Made by a program: the position numbers and the translations under genes. Of a stretch of 62,720 bases of DNA, positions 17,345 through 25,620 are shown piece by piece. Under the pieces are notes generated by a model. The model saw only the letters and a program-made list of their open reading frames with translations, searched no databases and had not been told where the DNA came from. Source of the stretch: Melioribacteraceae bacterium (GTDB lineage Bacteria > Bacteroidota > Ignavibacteria > Ignavibacteriales > Melioribacteraceae); assembly GCA_023230485.1 (NCBI GenBank), contig JALNXG010000012.1, positions 1 through 62,720 on the forward strand, written 5' to 3'. Position 1 is the stretch's first letter. Every line of letters starts with the position of its first letter.

Positions 17345-18538
17345 ATGATTATGGAAAAAGCAAGTGCAGGTCATCTCGGTGATAAGATTAGGTCTGACTG
17401 CTTCATCGAAATTGAAAAGAAAACGAAAGGCGGTATCGAAATTACATTAGAAAGTAAAGTTGCCGCTTTATATCGTGATGCAATATTATTTCAGGCAGAA
17501 GAGATTTTAGATTTTTTTGAGATAAAGAATGCCGCCGTAACCATTAGAGATTATGGTGCTCTCCCTTTTACTTTGGCGGCACGAATGGAAACGGCTATTA
17601 AACGCTTATTCCCTGAAATCAAGAAAGAGTTCTTGATGCCTATTAATAAGAAAAAAATAATCGGAACAACTAAGGAAAGATTAAGAAGAAGTCGTTTATA
17701 TCTTCCGGGTAATGAACCGAAGTTTTTCGTTAATGCCGGTCTTCATAGCCCCGATGGAATTATTTTGGATCTTGAAGATAGTGTCTCTCCAAATGAAAAA
17801 GATTCTGCACAACTCATAGTGCGTAATGCTCTTAGAACTGTTGATTTTTATGGATGCGAACGAATGGTGCGCATTAATCAACTCCCTAAAGGTCTTGATG
17901 ACTTAAAATATATTATTCCGAATGGAGTGGATGTTGTTTTAGTTCCAAAAGTGGAAACTGCCGAGCAGATTAGAAATGTTGAGAATGAAATCAACTGCCT
18001 TAAAGAAGAGTATATAATTAAGCACGATATCTTCTTGATGCCAATAATTGAAAGTGCGCTCGGCGTAGAGAATGCTTTCCAAATCGCTTCTTCATCTGAT
18101 CTCGTTTGTTCTCTTGCAATAGGATTGGAAGATTTCACTGCCGATCTTGGAATCGAAAGAACTAAAGCTGGGACTGAAAGTTTTAGTATGAGATGCAGAA
18201 TAGTCAATGCCGCAAAAGCAGCAAAAGTTCAGGCAATCGATACTGTATTCTCCGATATTTCTGATATGGAAGGATTAAGAGATAGCGTCCTCGAAGCGAA
18301 ACATCTCGGTTTTGAAGGTAAAGGATGTATCCACCCTCGTCAAATACCAGTTATAAATGAAGCATTCCGTCCAACAAAAGAAGAGATAGCTAAAGCGGAG
18401 AAAATCGTAGCGGCTTATAATGATGCTGTGGGAAAAGGTTCTGGAGTGGTTGCGCTCGGCAGTAAGATGATTGATGCTCCCGTTGTTGCTCGCGCTCTTA
18501 AGGTAATAAATATGGTTAAATCCGGAGATAAAAAATGA
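17345..18538 (+). CDS. citE: Citrate lyase acyl-carrier/beta-subunit fusion (CitD-CitE)
   Basis: The first 100 residues resemble CitD, the acyl carrier of citrate lyase: SAGHLGDKIRSDCFIEIEKK, then IEITLESKVAALY and IRDYGALPFTLAARMETA. Residues about 112-397 are CitE (RSRLYLPGNEPKFF, DGIILDLEDSVSPNEKD, GLEDFTADLGIERT, GFEGKGCIHPRQI). CitD normally carries the phosphoribosyl-dephospho-CoA arm on the Ser of GTLES-D; here the segment has about three extra residues and Ser17 of IRSD is the candidate. Separate citD and citE genes are usual, so this is a fusion. A second ATG at 17351 is an equally good start. It overlaps citF by 4 nt. Product: cleavage of citryl-ACP, or an analogue, to acetyl-ACP and a 2-oxoacid. 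Confidence 0.8.
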   Translation: MIMEKASAGHLGDKIRSDCFIEIEKKTKGGIEITLESKVAALYRDAILFQAEEILDFFEIKNAAVTIRDYGALPFTLAARMETAIKRLFPEIKKEFLMPINKKKIIGTTKERLRRSRLYLPGNEPKFFVNAGLHSPDGIILDLEDSVSPNEKDSAQLIVRNALRTVDFYGCERMVRINQLPKGLDDLKYIIPNGVDVVLVPKVETAEQIRNVENEINCLKEEYIIKHDIFLMPIIESALGVENAFQIASSSDLVCSLAIGLEDFTADLGIERTKAGTESFSMRCRIVNAAKAAKVQAIDTVFSDISDMEGLRDSVLEAKHLGFEGKGCIHPRQIPVINEAFRPTKEEIAKAEKIVAAYNDAVGKGSGVVALGSKMIDAPVVARALKVINMVKSGDKK

Positions 18539-20091
18539 AAATGATAAAAAATGCCGTAGGCAGATTAGTCCCCGATGAAGTCAATGGAGTAAAACAGATT
18601 CCTTATAAAGGTGTTGGGAAATATATACCTGATGGATTTACTGCAAGAACAAAAATAAGATCATGTGCCGAATTCCCCTCTGATGGTAACAAAGTAGTAA
18701 AATCATTGAAGGAAGCCTTAAAAAAAGCTGGAATAAAAGATGGTATGACAATCTCCACTCATCATCATTTACGGAATGGAGACCTACTTACAAATAAATT
18801 ATTTGACGAAATAAAATCACTTGGCATTAAAAATATTCGTTGGTTTCCTTCTGCATCATTCCCCTGCCATTCGCATTTAATAAAATATTTGGAAGATGGG
18901 ACAATTCATCATATCGAAGGAAGTATGAATGGACCATTAGGCAGATTCACAACCGAAGGAAAGATGAAAGGTGTCGGTGTCCTCCGTTCTCATGGCGGAA
19001 GATATCAATCAATCCAAGATGGTGAAGTTCATATCGATATCGCAATTATTGCAGCTCCAGAAGCAGACCCATTCGGCAATGCCAACGGAGTGAATGGTAA
19101 ATCAGCTTTCGGTGGTACAGGATTTTCTCTTGCCGATTCTGAATATGCAGATAGAGTAATTGTCGTAACAGATAATCTCCAGCCATTCCCGGTTGTCCCT
19201 TGGCAGATTCAAGGTAATAATGTTGATTATGTCGTTGAAGTGGAATCACTCGGTGATCCGGCTAAAATTGTTTCAGGAACAACAGAAGTAACTAAAAGTC
19301 CCGACCGCCTTTTAATTGCAGAATATGTAGCCCAGTTTATGGAAGAAGCCGGAATTATGAAAGATGGCTTTTCATTTCAGGCTGGTTCGGGAGGTACTAA
19401 TTTAGCATTCGCTCTTTTCCTAAAGGAAAAGATGAAAGCAAAAGGGATTAAAGCCCGATTTATCCGTGGCGGAAGTACAAAATATTTAGTGGAAATGCTC
19501 GAAGAAGGATTAACCGATTATATTTTGGATGGTCAGACTTTCGATCTTGAAGGTGTCCGCTCAATGCGCGAAAATCATAATCACGTTAGCACTTCACCAT
19601 TTACAAGTTACAATTATCATGGCAAAGGAAACTTTGCATCGATAATTGATGCAGTGGTTCTTGGAGCTACTGAAGTGGACGTTAATTTCAATGCTAATGT
19701 GGTAAGCCATTCAGATGGATATTTACTTCATGGAATCGGAGGATGGCAAAATTGTATGTTCTCCAAATGTACGATTTTAGCTATACCTTCGTTTAGAGAC
19801 CGTATCCCGGTAATATTGGATGAAGTTACCACTTTATGCGCTCCGGGTGAGCTGGTGGACGTTATTGTAACGGAAAGAGGCATTGCTATCAATCCCAGAA
19901 GGAAAGATCTGCTCGCTGCGGTCAAAAATTCTAATCTTCCAATTAGATCGATTAAAGAGATTCAAAAAGAGGTTTATGAAATATGCGGCGGTGCTCCGGC
20001 TAAGCCTTTAGTGGATGAATCAAATGTTGTAGCTGTTATAAAATGGGTGGATGGGACAGTAATCGATTCGGTATTTAAGTTGGAAATTTAA
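18535..20091 (+). CDS. citF: Citrate lyase alpha subunit (acyl-ACP transferase)
   Basis: A 518-residue CitF. GMTISTHHHLRNGDLL, GFSLADSEYADRVIVVTDNL and FQAGSGGTNLAFALFLKEKM are typical. CitF moves the acyl group from acetyl-ACP to citrate, giving citryl-ACP for CitE. It closes the operon and its ATGA overlaps the CitDE stop, so the subunits are made together. The genes that load the prosthetic group (citC, citX, citG) are not in the window. By family the substrate is citrate; citramalate lyase alpha subunits are close relatives and cannot be excluded. Confidence 0.88.
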   Translation: MKMIKNAVGRLVPDEVNGVKQIPYKGVGKYIPDGFTARTKIRSCAEFPSDGNKVVKSLKEALKKAGIKDGMTISTHHHLRNGDLLTNKLFDEIKSLGIKNIRWFPSASFPCHSHLIKYLEDGTIHHIEGSMNGPLGRFTTEGKMKGVGVLRSHGGRYQSIQDGEVHIDIAIIAAPEADPFGNANGVNGKSAFGGTGFSLADSEYADRVIVVTDNLQPFPVVPWQIQGNNVDYVVEVESLGDPAKIVSGTTEVTKSPDRLLIAEYVAQFMEEAGIMKDGFSFQAGSGGTNLAFALFLKEKMKAKGIKARFIRGGSTKYLVEMLEEGLTDYILDGQTFDLEGVRSMRENHNHVSTSPFTSYNYHGKGNFASIIDAVVLGATEVDVNFNANVVSHSDGYLLHGIGGWQNCMFSKCTILAIPSFRDRIPVILDEVTTLCAPGELVDVIVTERGIAINPRRKDLLAAVKNSNLPIRSIKEIQKEVYEICGGAPAKPLVDESNVVAVIKWVDGTVIDSVFKLEI

Positions 20092-20198
20092 GATATTATT
20101 CGAATTTGTAACATTTCTAAATTAAAGTTGCTTAGAGAGGAATAAGAGTATTTTTGTTATTATAATCTCGCTTTGGACTTGCAATATGATACATTTTA

Positions 20199-20242
20199 AA
20201 AAAGGGTGATTTCTATATGGATTTTTAGAAATTACCCTTTTT
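20199..20242. terminator. Bidirectional terminator between citF and the PEGA lipoprotein gene
   Basis: A 17-bp stem with a single G-T wobble (20199-20215 with 20226-20242, 10-nt loop) is flanked by A-run and T-run, so it can stop both convergent operons. Its right arm contains the last codons and part of the stop of the minus-strand lipoprotein gene. Confidence 0.75.
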
Positions 20243-21688
20243 AAGTTTCACAACTCCATTAAACGAAACAAACCACAGGTTTCCTGATTTATCTACAATT
20301 ACATCATTAATAATATTCCCCGGAATTTTTGAATTGGCAGTTTTATAAATATATGGGTTATTATAATCTGTAAACATTGCTACACCTTGATTTGTAGCTA
20401 TAAACATCTTTTCATTATAAGAATAGAAATTTCGGAGACTTAGATACTCTGAAACGACCATACCCGGTATATTTAGTTTTTCCCATTTAGACCCATCAAA
20501 TTTAACTATACCCCCAGTTAAATTTGCATTCGGTACAGGTTGAAAACTTGCCCATAAATTACCAAAATAATCGATCAATAATTTGCCCGAATAGTTCCCC
20601 ATATTAGGATTTATTCCCATCTCAGCGGTAGTATAACTTATCCAATTAGCACCATCAAATGACCGAAGCCCAAGATTATTTAATAATCCTATCCAAACTT
20701 TTCCGGAGCCTGGCTCGACTGCTACATCCGAGATATAATTTGATTGAAGAGGTGAATTAGTATTATCATACCTAATCCAAGAACTTCCTTTAAAAGAATA
20801 AAAACCATCCGAAGTTGCGATCCAAGCAACTCCTTGATTATCAATATCAATTCCGGTAACTGCCGCACTAACTATTCCGCTATAATCAGTCCATCTATTA
20901 TCTTGATATTTTGAAAGTCCCTTTAAAGTTCCAACCCAAATAGTTCCAAATTTATCCCCTTTTATTTCAGTAATGCTATTTGAAGGCAGATACGAATAAG
21001 GGAAGAAATCAAATTTTTTACCGTCAAATCGAGTTAAACCTTTATCATTCGAGCCAAACCAGACGTATCCTTTATTATCAACAAATATTGCTGTTATTGA
21101 ATTACTCCTAATCCAAGAATTAGATGAATTATACGATACCCAATAAGTAGTATCTTCTAATTCAATAAAGAGGCTTGAAGTTTTACCTCCTCTAACAGTT
21201 ACCATTAAACTATCAGAACGATGCTCGGGATAGCAATACTTCACTTCATAAAAACCGGGGAAAAGAGATTTAAGTATGTCCGGCGTTTTTAGTCCGGTCG
21301 AAGAATCTTCCAAAAATATTGCTGCTCCAAGCGGAAATGAATTACAAGAAATTTCTCCATAAGCACCTTGATTAATCGTATAGTCGATAAATATTTTTTT
21401 CGTGCTGTTGAGGATAGGAGTTATATTAAATGTACTATCGGGGAATAAATCTAATTTAAGAGTAATACTATATTCTTTATCAGAAAGGAATACTAATGAA
21501 TCGGGTGTAATTAAACCCATATTTTTATTATCAAGAAATATTTGTGCACCCTGCGGTTTGCTATCAATATATATATTACCAAATACTTCCTCCGGTTCGG
21601 GAGGTGAACCTGTAAATACTTCTTTATCTTTACAAGAATAAATAAAAATTGAAAAAAGAAAAAATATATAAATATTTTTTTTCATCAA
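20225..21688 (-). CDS. PEGA/beta-propeller lipoprotein, third copy of a tandem set
   Basis: A 487-residue lipoprotein: hydrophobic start, lipobox cysteine, then KDKEVFTG shared with its two upstream neighbours. Two PEGA domains follow (SKPQGAQIFLDNKNMGLITP and FPLGAAIFLEDSSTGLKTP), then six or so two-component-regulator propeller repeats of the type NKGYVWFGSNDKGLTRFDGK. The last repeat, DKSGNLWFVSFNGVVKLKKG, closes the propeller. PEGA domains usually bind surface or peptidoglycan partners; the propeller is probably a binding surface. No kinase domain is attached. It is last in an operon led by a TonB receptor. Substrate unknown. Confidence 0.75.
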   Translation of the reverse strand: MMKKNIYIFFLFSIFIYSCKDKEVFTGSPPEPEEVFGNIYIDSKPQGAQIFLDNKNMGLITPDSLVFLSDKEYSITLKLDLFPDSTFNITPILNSTKKIFIDYTINQGAYGEISCNSFPLGAAIFLEDSSTGLKTPDILKSLFPGFYEVKYCYPEHRSDSLMVTVRGGKTSSLFIELEDTTYWVSYNSSNSWIRSNSITAIFVDNKGYVWFGSNDKGLTRFDGKKFDFFPYSYLPSNSITEIKGDKFGTIWVGTLKGLSKYQDNRWTDYSGIVSAAVTGIDIDNQGVAWIATSDGFYSFKGSSWIRYDNTNSPLQSNYISDVAVEPGSGKVWIGLLNNLGLRSFDGANWISYTTAEMGINPNMGNYSGKLLIDYFGNLWASFQPVPNANLTGGIVKFDGSKWEKLNIPGMVVSEYLSLRNFYSYNEKMFIATNQGVAMFTDYNNPYIYKTANSKIPGNIINDVIVDKSGNLWFVSFNGVVKLKKGNF

Positions 21689-21689
21689 A

Positions 21690-23177
21690 TCAATTAAAAT
21701 TACCCTTCTTTATTTTCAATGCACCATTAAATGTAACAAACCACAAATTCCCTGATTTATCAATTGCCATATCATTAACCACATCGGCTGGAAGTTTAGT
21801 ATTATATCGATTAAATACACTTAGATTTTCAAGATTACCTTTAAACTTAGCCGCACCAAAAGCGGAAGAGATAAAATTAATATCTCCTGAATTAGATATT
21901 CTTTTTATATTATTTGTTGTAATACCAATAATATTCACGGGACTCCATTTAGAGCCATTGTAATTAACTAAACCACCTATAATCCCTAGATTAGGTACAC
22001 CGGAATAAGAAACCCAAACCATTCCATTATTATCAACATTTATCTTACTGCTAAAATCTCCAATACTAGGATTTAGTCCCATATCTGAAATAGTAATCCT
22101 TCCCCAATTTTGCCCATCATAAGTATTAACTCCGAATCCTCCCATCATAGTAAACCAGATTTTCCCTGTAGTTTTATTTATCGATAAATCAAAAATATTA
22201 TTTGAAGGAAAAACAGCTAATGAGACATTATAGCTATTAAAAAACTTAACTTCATTGCCTTCTATTCGGCAAATTCCATTTCCGGCAGTAGCTCCCCAAA
22301 CAACTCCGTTATTATCAATTTCGAAGGAATTAAAACTTACTCTTGCTCCTAAATTAATTGTAGTCCAAGCTCCACCCTGATATTTATATAATTTTTCATA
22401 AGTAGAGCACCAAACAGTCCCACTATTATCCACTTTTATATCGGAGATATTCTTACCAAGTAATTCGTTATACTGAAGTCCCATCTTTTCAAATACTTTA
22501 CCATTAAATCTAACCGGACCGATTGTCGAAGTACCGAACCAAACATATCCTTGATTATCAATTTCTACACTGTTAATTGAATTACTTCCAATATTGGAAT
22601 TATTATAATTATACGTAACAACCCTAGTAGTATCGTCAAGGATTATACTTATGAATGTATCATTACCTCCTCGAACAGTAACAGAAACACTATCATCTCT
22701 ATGCCCCATACTAGTCAATTTTATTTTATAATTACCCGGAATCTTATTTCTGAAAATGTTAGGTGTCACCAAACCAGTCGCTGAATCGTTTAAAAAAATT
22801 GAAGCTTTTTCGGGTTCTGAATTAACCGTTATAGTACCAAGAAATCTTCCGATATTATAATTAAATTTTAATTCTGATATTTGGTTATCAAAAACAACCA
22901 CTTTAAAGGTAGTATCAGGATATAAATCCTTTCTAAGTTTAATATTATATTCACCGGATAGAAGGAAAGGAAGTTCAGTAGGAGTTGAAACACCCATATT
23001 TTTCTCATTTAAAAATACCTGTGCACCGGGAGGCGTTGTTACAATAGTTATTTTCCCATGGGGAAAGTCTTCATCTTCTTCTTCAACGCCTGTAAATACT
23101 TCTTTATCTTCGCAGCCGATTATCACCAAAAAGATGATAGCCAATACTGCTACAAATTTTTTATAACCTAAATTCAA
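21690..23177 (-). CDS. PEGA/beta-propeller lipoprotein, second copy of a tandem set
   Basis: A 495-residue paralogue of both neighbours with the same plan: lipobox (LVIIGCEDKEVFTG), two PEGA domains (PPGAQVFLNEKNMGVSTP; EPEKASIFLNDSATGLVTP) and a propeller of Reg_prop repeats such as NQGYVWFGTSTIGPVRFNGK, ending DKSGNLWFVTFNGALKIKKG. It lies 1 bp upstream of the third copy and 18 bp downstream of the first. The hinge between PEGA and propeller (MGHRDDSVSVTVRGG) is also shared. Differences are spread over the whole length, so the duplication is not recent. Cell-surface attachment is inferred. Confidence 0.75.
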   Translation of the reverse strand: MNLGYKKFVAVLAIIFLVIIGCEDKEVFTGVEEEDEDFPHGKITIVTTPPGAQVFLNEKNMGVSTPTELPFLLSGEYNIKLRKDLYPDTTFKVVVFDNQISELKFNYNIGRFLGTITVNSEPEKASIFLNDSATGLVTPNIFRNKIPGNYKIKLTSMGHRDDSVSVTVRGGNDTFISIILDDTTRVVTYNYNNSNIGSNSINSVEIDNQGYVWFGTSTIGPVRFNGKVFEKMGLQYNELLGKNISDIKVDNSGTVWCSTYEKLYKYQGGAWTTINLGARVSFNSFEIDNNGVVWGATAGNGICRIEGNEVKFFNSYNVSLAVFPSNNIFDLSINKTTGKIWFTMMGGFGVNTYDGQNWGRITISDMGLNPSIGDFSSKINVDNNGMVWVSYSGVPNLGIIGGLVNYNGSKWSPVNIIGITTNNIKRISNSGDINFISSAFGAAKFKGNLENLSVFNRYNTKLPADVVNDMAIDKSGNLWFVTFNGALKIKKGNFN

Positions 23178-23195
23178 TTTAACTCCTATTAAAAT

Positions 23196-24665
23196 TTATT
23201 CAGGAATAGTTTTTATTTTCATAGCACCATTCATTGTTGCAAGCCAGAGGGAACCTGATTTATCCCTTCTAATAGCTCTTATATCCGCAGTCGGTATTTT
23301 GGAATTGAAGATATTATATAACGTTGAGTTATTGGATTCGTCAAGAATTACGAAACCTTGTTGCGAAGCGAAATAACCTTTATTATTATAAAAATAGAAA
23401 TCCTGCCAAACAGTCTCTCCTATTCCGGTTATTCTTTGTTCTCTCCAAGAAGTTCCATTAAAATAAACAAGCCCACCTCTTATACCTTGTTTAGTATTTG
23501 GAATAAAACCTACCCAGATATTCCCTTTCATATCGGATTTAATTCTGGATACATTATTTCCTATAGCACTGCTTAAACCCATAGAGGAAATTGAGTAATT
23601 CACCCAGTTACTTCCATCATAACTTACAACTCCAACATTTCCTATACCAATCCATATTTTGTTATCTTTATCTGCCGCTACGGAAGTGATCAAATTATTT
23701 TGAAATACACTCGGCAAAGTTTTTGAGCTATATTCATACCATCTAGCCCCATCATATCGAAATAATCCCAATAATGTTGCAACCCACATTTCTCCTTTAG
23801 AATCAAAATCGATTGAACGGACATTCGAACCTAAAATTGCATCAGAATAATTTGTCCAACTGCCATTTTGATATTTAACTAATCCATTATTAGTTCCTAT
23901 CCAAACAGAACCATTTTTCTCCGTTTTAATTGCATTAATCGAATTATCTTGAAGAATAGAATTTTCTGAATTAAACCGGATAAATTTTTTCTTATCATAA
24001 AAAGAAATTCCATTCTGCAATGTTCCAAACCAGATATTTCCTGAATTATCTACTTCAATGGATTGGAAATAATTATCCCCTATCCCCGAATTATAATACT
24101 TATATGAAACCCATTCAGTAGTATCTTCAAGAGAAAAATAAACATCAAATTTTCTTCCGCCAAGAAGTGTGACGGAAGAACTATCCGATCTATGTTCAGG
24201 ATATGTAATTTTAATCTTATATTCGCCCGGATATAAACCTGAAAATGAATGTGGTGTTTTTTCATTTGTTAATGAATCATTTAGAAATATTTGAGCACCT
24301 TGGGGAGATGAATTACAATAAATTTTAGCATAATTATTAGCGTTAGCTCTATAATTAATAAATATCTCTTTCTTCTCCGATTGATTTATATAAGTAGTGA
24401 AAACAGAATCGAGAAAATATGGATGCTTTAATGTAATTTTATAAATCCCTTCCACTAAAAACTTAAAAGTGTCAGGAGTTGATACTCCCATATTTTTATT
24501 ATTTAAAAATATTCTAGCATTTGGCGGATCGCTTGTAATAATTAATTTGCCAAGTGAATCCATATTCTCTTCCACTTCGTTAATCCCTGTAAAAACTTCT
24601 TTATCCTTACACGAAATCAATAGTATAATTAAACCAAGTATTATGAATAGATTCTTACTGGACAT
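23196..24665 (-). CDS. PEGA/beta-propeller lipoprotein, first copy of a tandem set
   Basis: About 489 aa from the ATG at 24665 (an upstream in-frame ATG at 24689 would put eight non-signal residues first). Lipobox IILLISCKDKEVFTG, PEGA domains (PPNARIFLNNKNMGVSTP; SPQGAQIFLNDSLTNEKTP) and propeller repeats (NSGNIWFGTLQNGISFYDKK; DKSGSLWLATMNGAMKIK). The chosen start overlaps the end of the DUF4249 gene by 11 nt, so translation is probably coupled to it. With the TonB receptor and DUF4249 protein upstream, it may act as a surface accessory of an uptake complex. Confidence 0.75.
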   Translation of the reverse strand: MSSKNLFIILGLIILLISCKDKEVFTGINEVEENMDSLGKLIITSDPPNARIFLNNKNMGVSTPDTFKFLVEGIYKITLKHPYFLDSVFTTYINQSEKKEIFINYRANANNYAKIYCNSSPQGAQIFLNDSLTNEKTPHSFSGLYPGEYKIKITYPEHRSDSSSVTLLGGRKFDVYFSLEDTTEWVSYKYYNSGIGDNYFQSIEVDNSGNIWFGTLQNGISFYDKKKFIRFNSENSILQDNSINAIKTEKNGSVWIGTNNGLVKYQNGSWTNYSDAILGSNVRSIDFDSKGEMWVATLLGLFRYDGARWYEYSSKTLPSVFQNNLITSVAADKDNKIWIGIGNVGVVSYDGSNWVNYSISSMGLSSAIGNNVSRIKSDMKGNIWVGFIPNTKQGIRGGLVYFNGTSWREQRITGIGETVWQDFYFYNNKGYFASQQGFVILDESNNSTLYNIFNSKIPTADIRAIRRDKSGSLWLATMNGAMKIKTIPE

Positions 24666-25620
24666 CGGATAATCCCGGGGTATAACCAAAAGAATTTATA
24701 AAATCATGCTTCATTCTAAGGATATAATAATTTCGTACGAAGACTCCAAAAATTCCTGTACCAGCTAATACATTAGAAAAATCGGTCTCAGTTAATTTTA
24801 CTGAATAAGCATCATTAGTTCGTGCAGTTGCATTATAATATGTACTTAGGTTTTCATCAAGCGAATAGACTTCCATAAAAGCACTAAAAATAACTATTGA
24901 ACTTTTATCTGCAATCCCATCAGAGATTAATTCCATTGCCTTCTTAAAAGTTTTCATATCTGTGCCATAAGCTAAATCGCTATTTGGTTTTGCATAATTT
25001 GGTTTAAACTGCCCATTGAACTCAATATAATTAAGGGGGACAACTGCGCTAAAACGAATCCGCTGACCATCGACCGGTTTAGTATAATAAATAATCAATC
25101 GTGGAATAAAAACCGGATTCGGCTGGTATGTGCTCCATCTTACTTGAACAAAGTCATCACTCAAACGAATATTGGTATCACTTTCACTTTTTCGAAATGA
25201 GATCGAGTATGGAACTCTTGTAGTTGATTTTAATCTTTTCCCTGTCGGTAATAATGCTTCTATTTCTATCTTTGCACCCGGTTTGGGCTGATAGTTATCA
25301 GTATAATAAAAAGAAAATGGAGTTTTGTATTTTGATTCAGCGTTTCTTCCCACAGTTGTATCTCTAAATAACGCTACATTATCTTCTTCCCAAATACGTA
25401 TCTGTGCATTTTTTATTGTTGCATCATCACTATTACTATATGGATCATAATTATCTACCATATAGCTTTTTGATAAATAGGCAGTTTGGAAAGTTGTATC
25501 CCCTCTTAAAACACAGTTAAAAATGTATTTATTTTCTAATTCACCATAAGGGTCAAATGAATCCTCGCATGAAACTATCAATAAAAATATTATCGGTAAT
25601 GCTAAAAGTAATTTTTTCAT
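24655..25620 (-). CDS. DUF4249-type lipoprotein
   Basis: A 321-residue lipoprotein with lipobox LLIVSCEDSFDPYG. The extracellular part fits the DUF4249 family: an early ENKYIFNCVLRGD strand, KPGAKIEIEALLPTGKRLKS and a C-terminal TGIFGVFVRNY. DUF4249 proteins are normally encoded right after a TonB-dependent receptor and are thought to sit over the barrel as a lid, in the way SusD does. Here it overlaps the receptor stop by 4 nt, exactly that arrangement. Ligand unknown. Confidence 0.7.
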   Translation of the reverse strand: MKKLLLALPIIFLLIVSCEDSFDPYGELENKYIFNCVLRGDTTFQTAYLSKSYMVDNYDPYSNSDDATIKNAQIRIWEEDNVALFRDTTVGRNAESKYKTPFSFYYTDNYQPKPGAKIEIEALLPTGKRLKSTTRVPYSISFRKSESDTNIRLSDDFVQVRWSTYQPNPVFIPRLIIYYTKPVDGQRIRFSAVVPLNYIEFNGQFKPNYAKPNSDLAYGTDMKTFKKAMELISDGIADKSSIVIFSAFMEVYSLDENLSTYYNATARTNDAYSVKLTETDFSNVLAGTGIFGVFVRNYYILRMKHDFINSFGYTPGLSDVQ

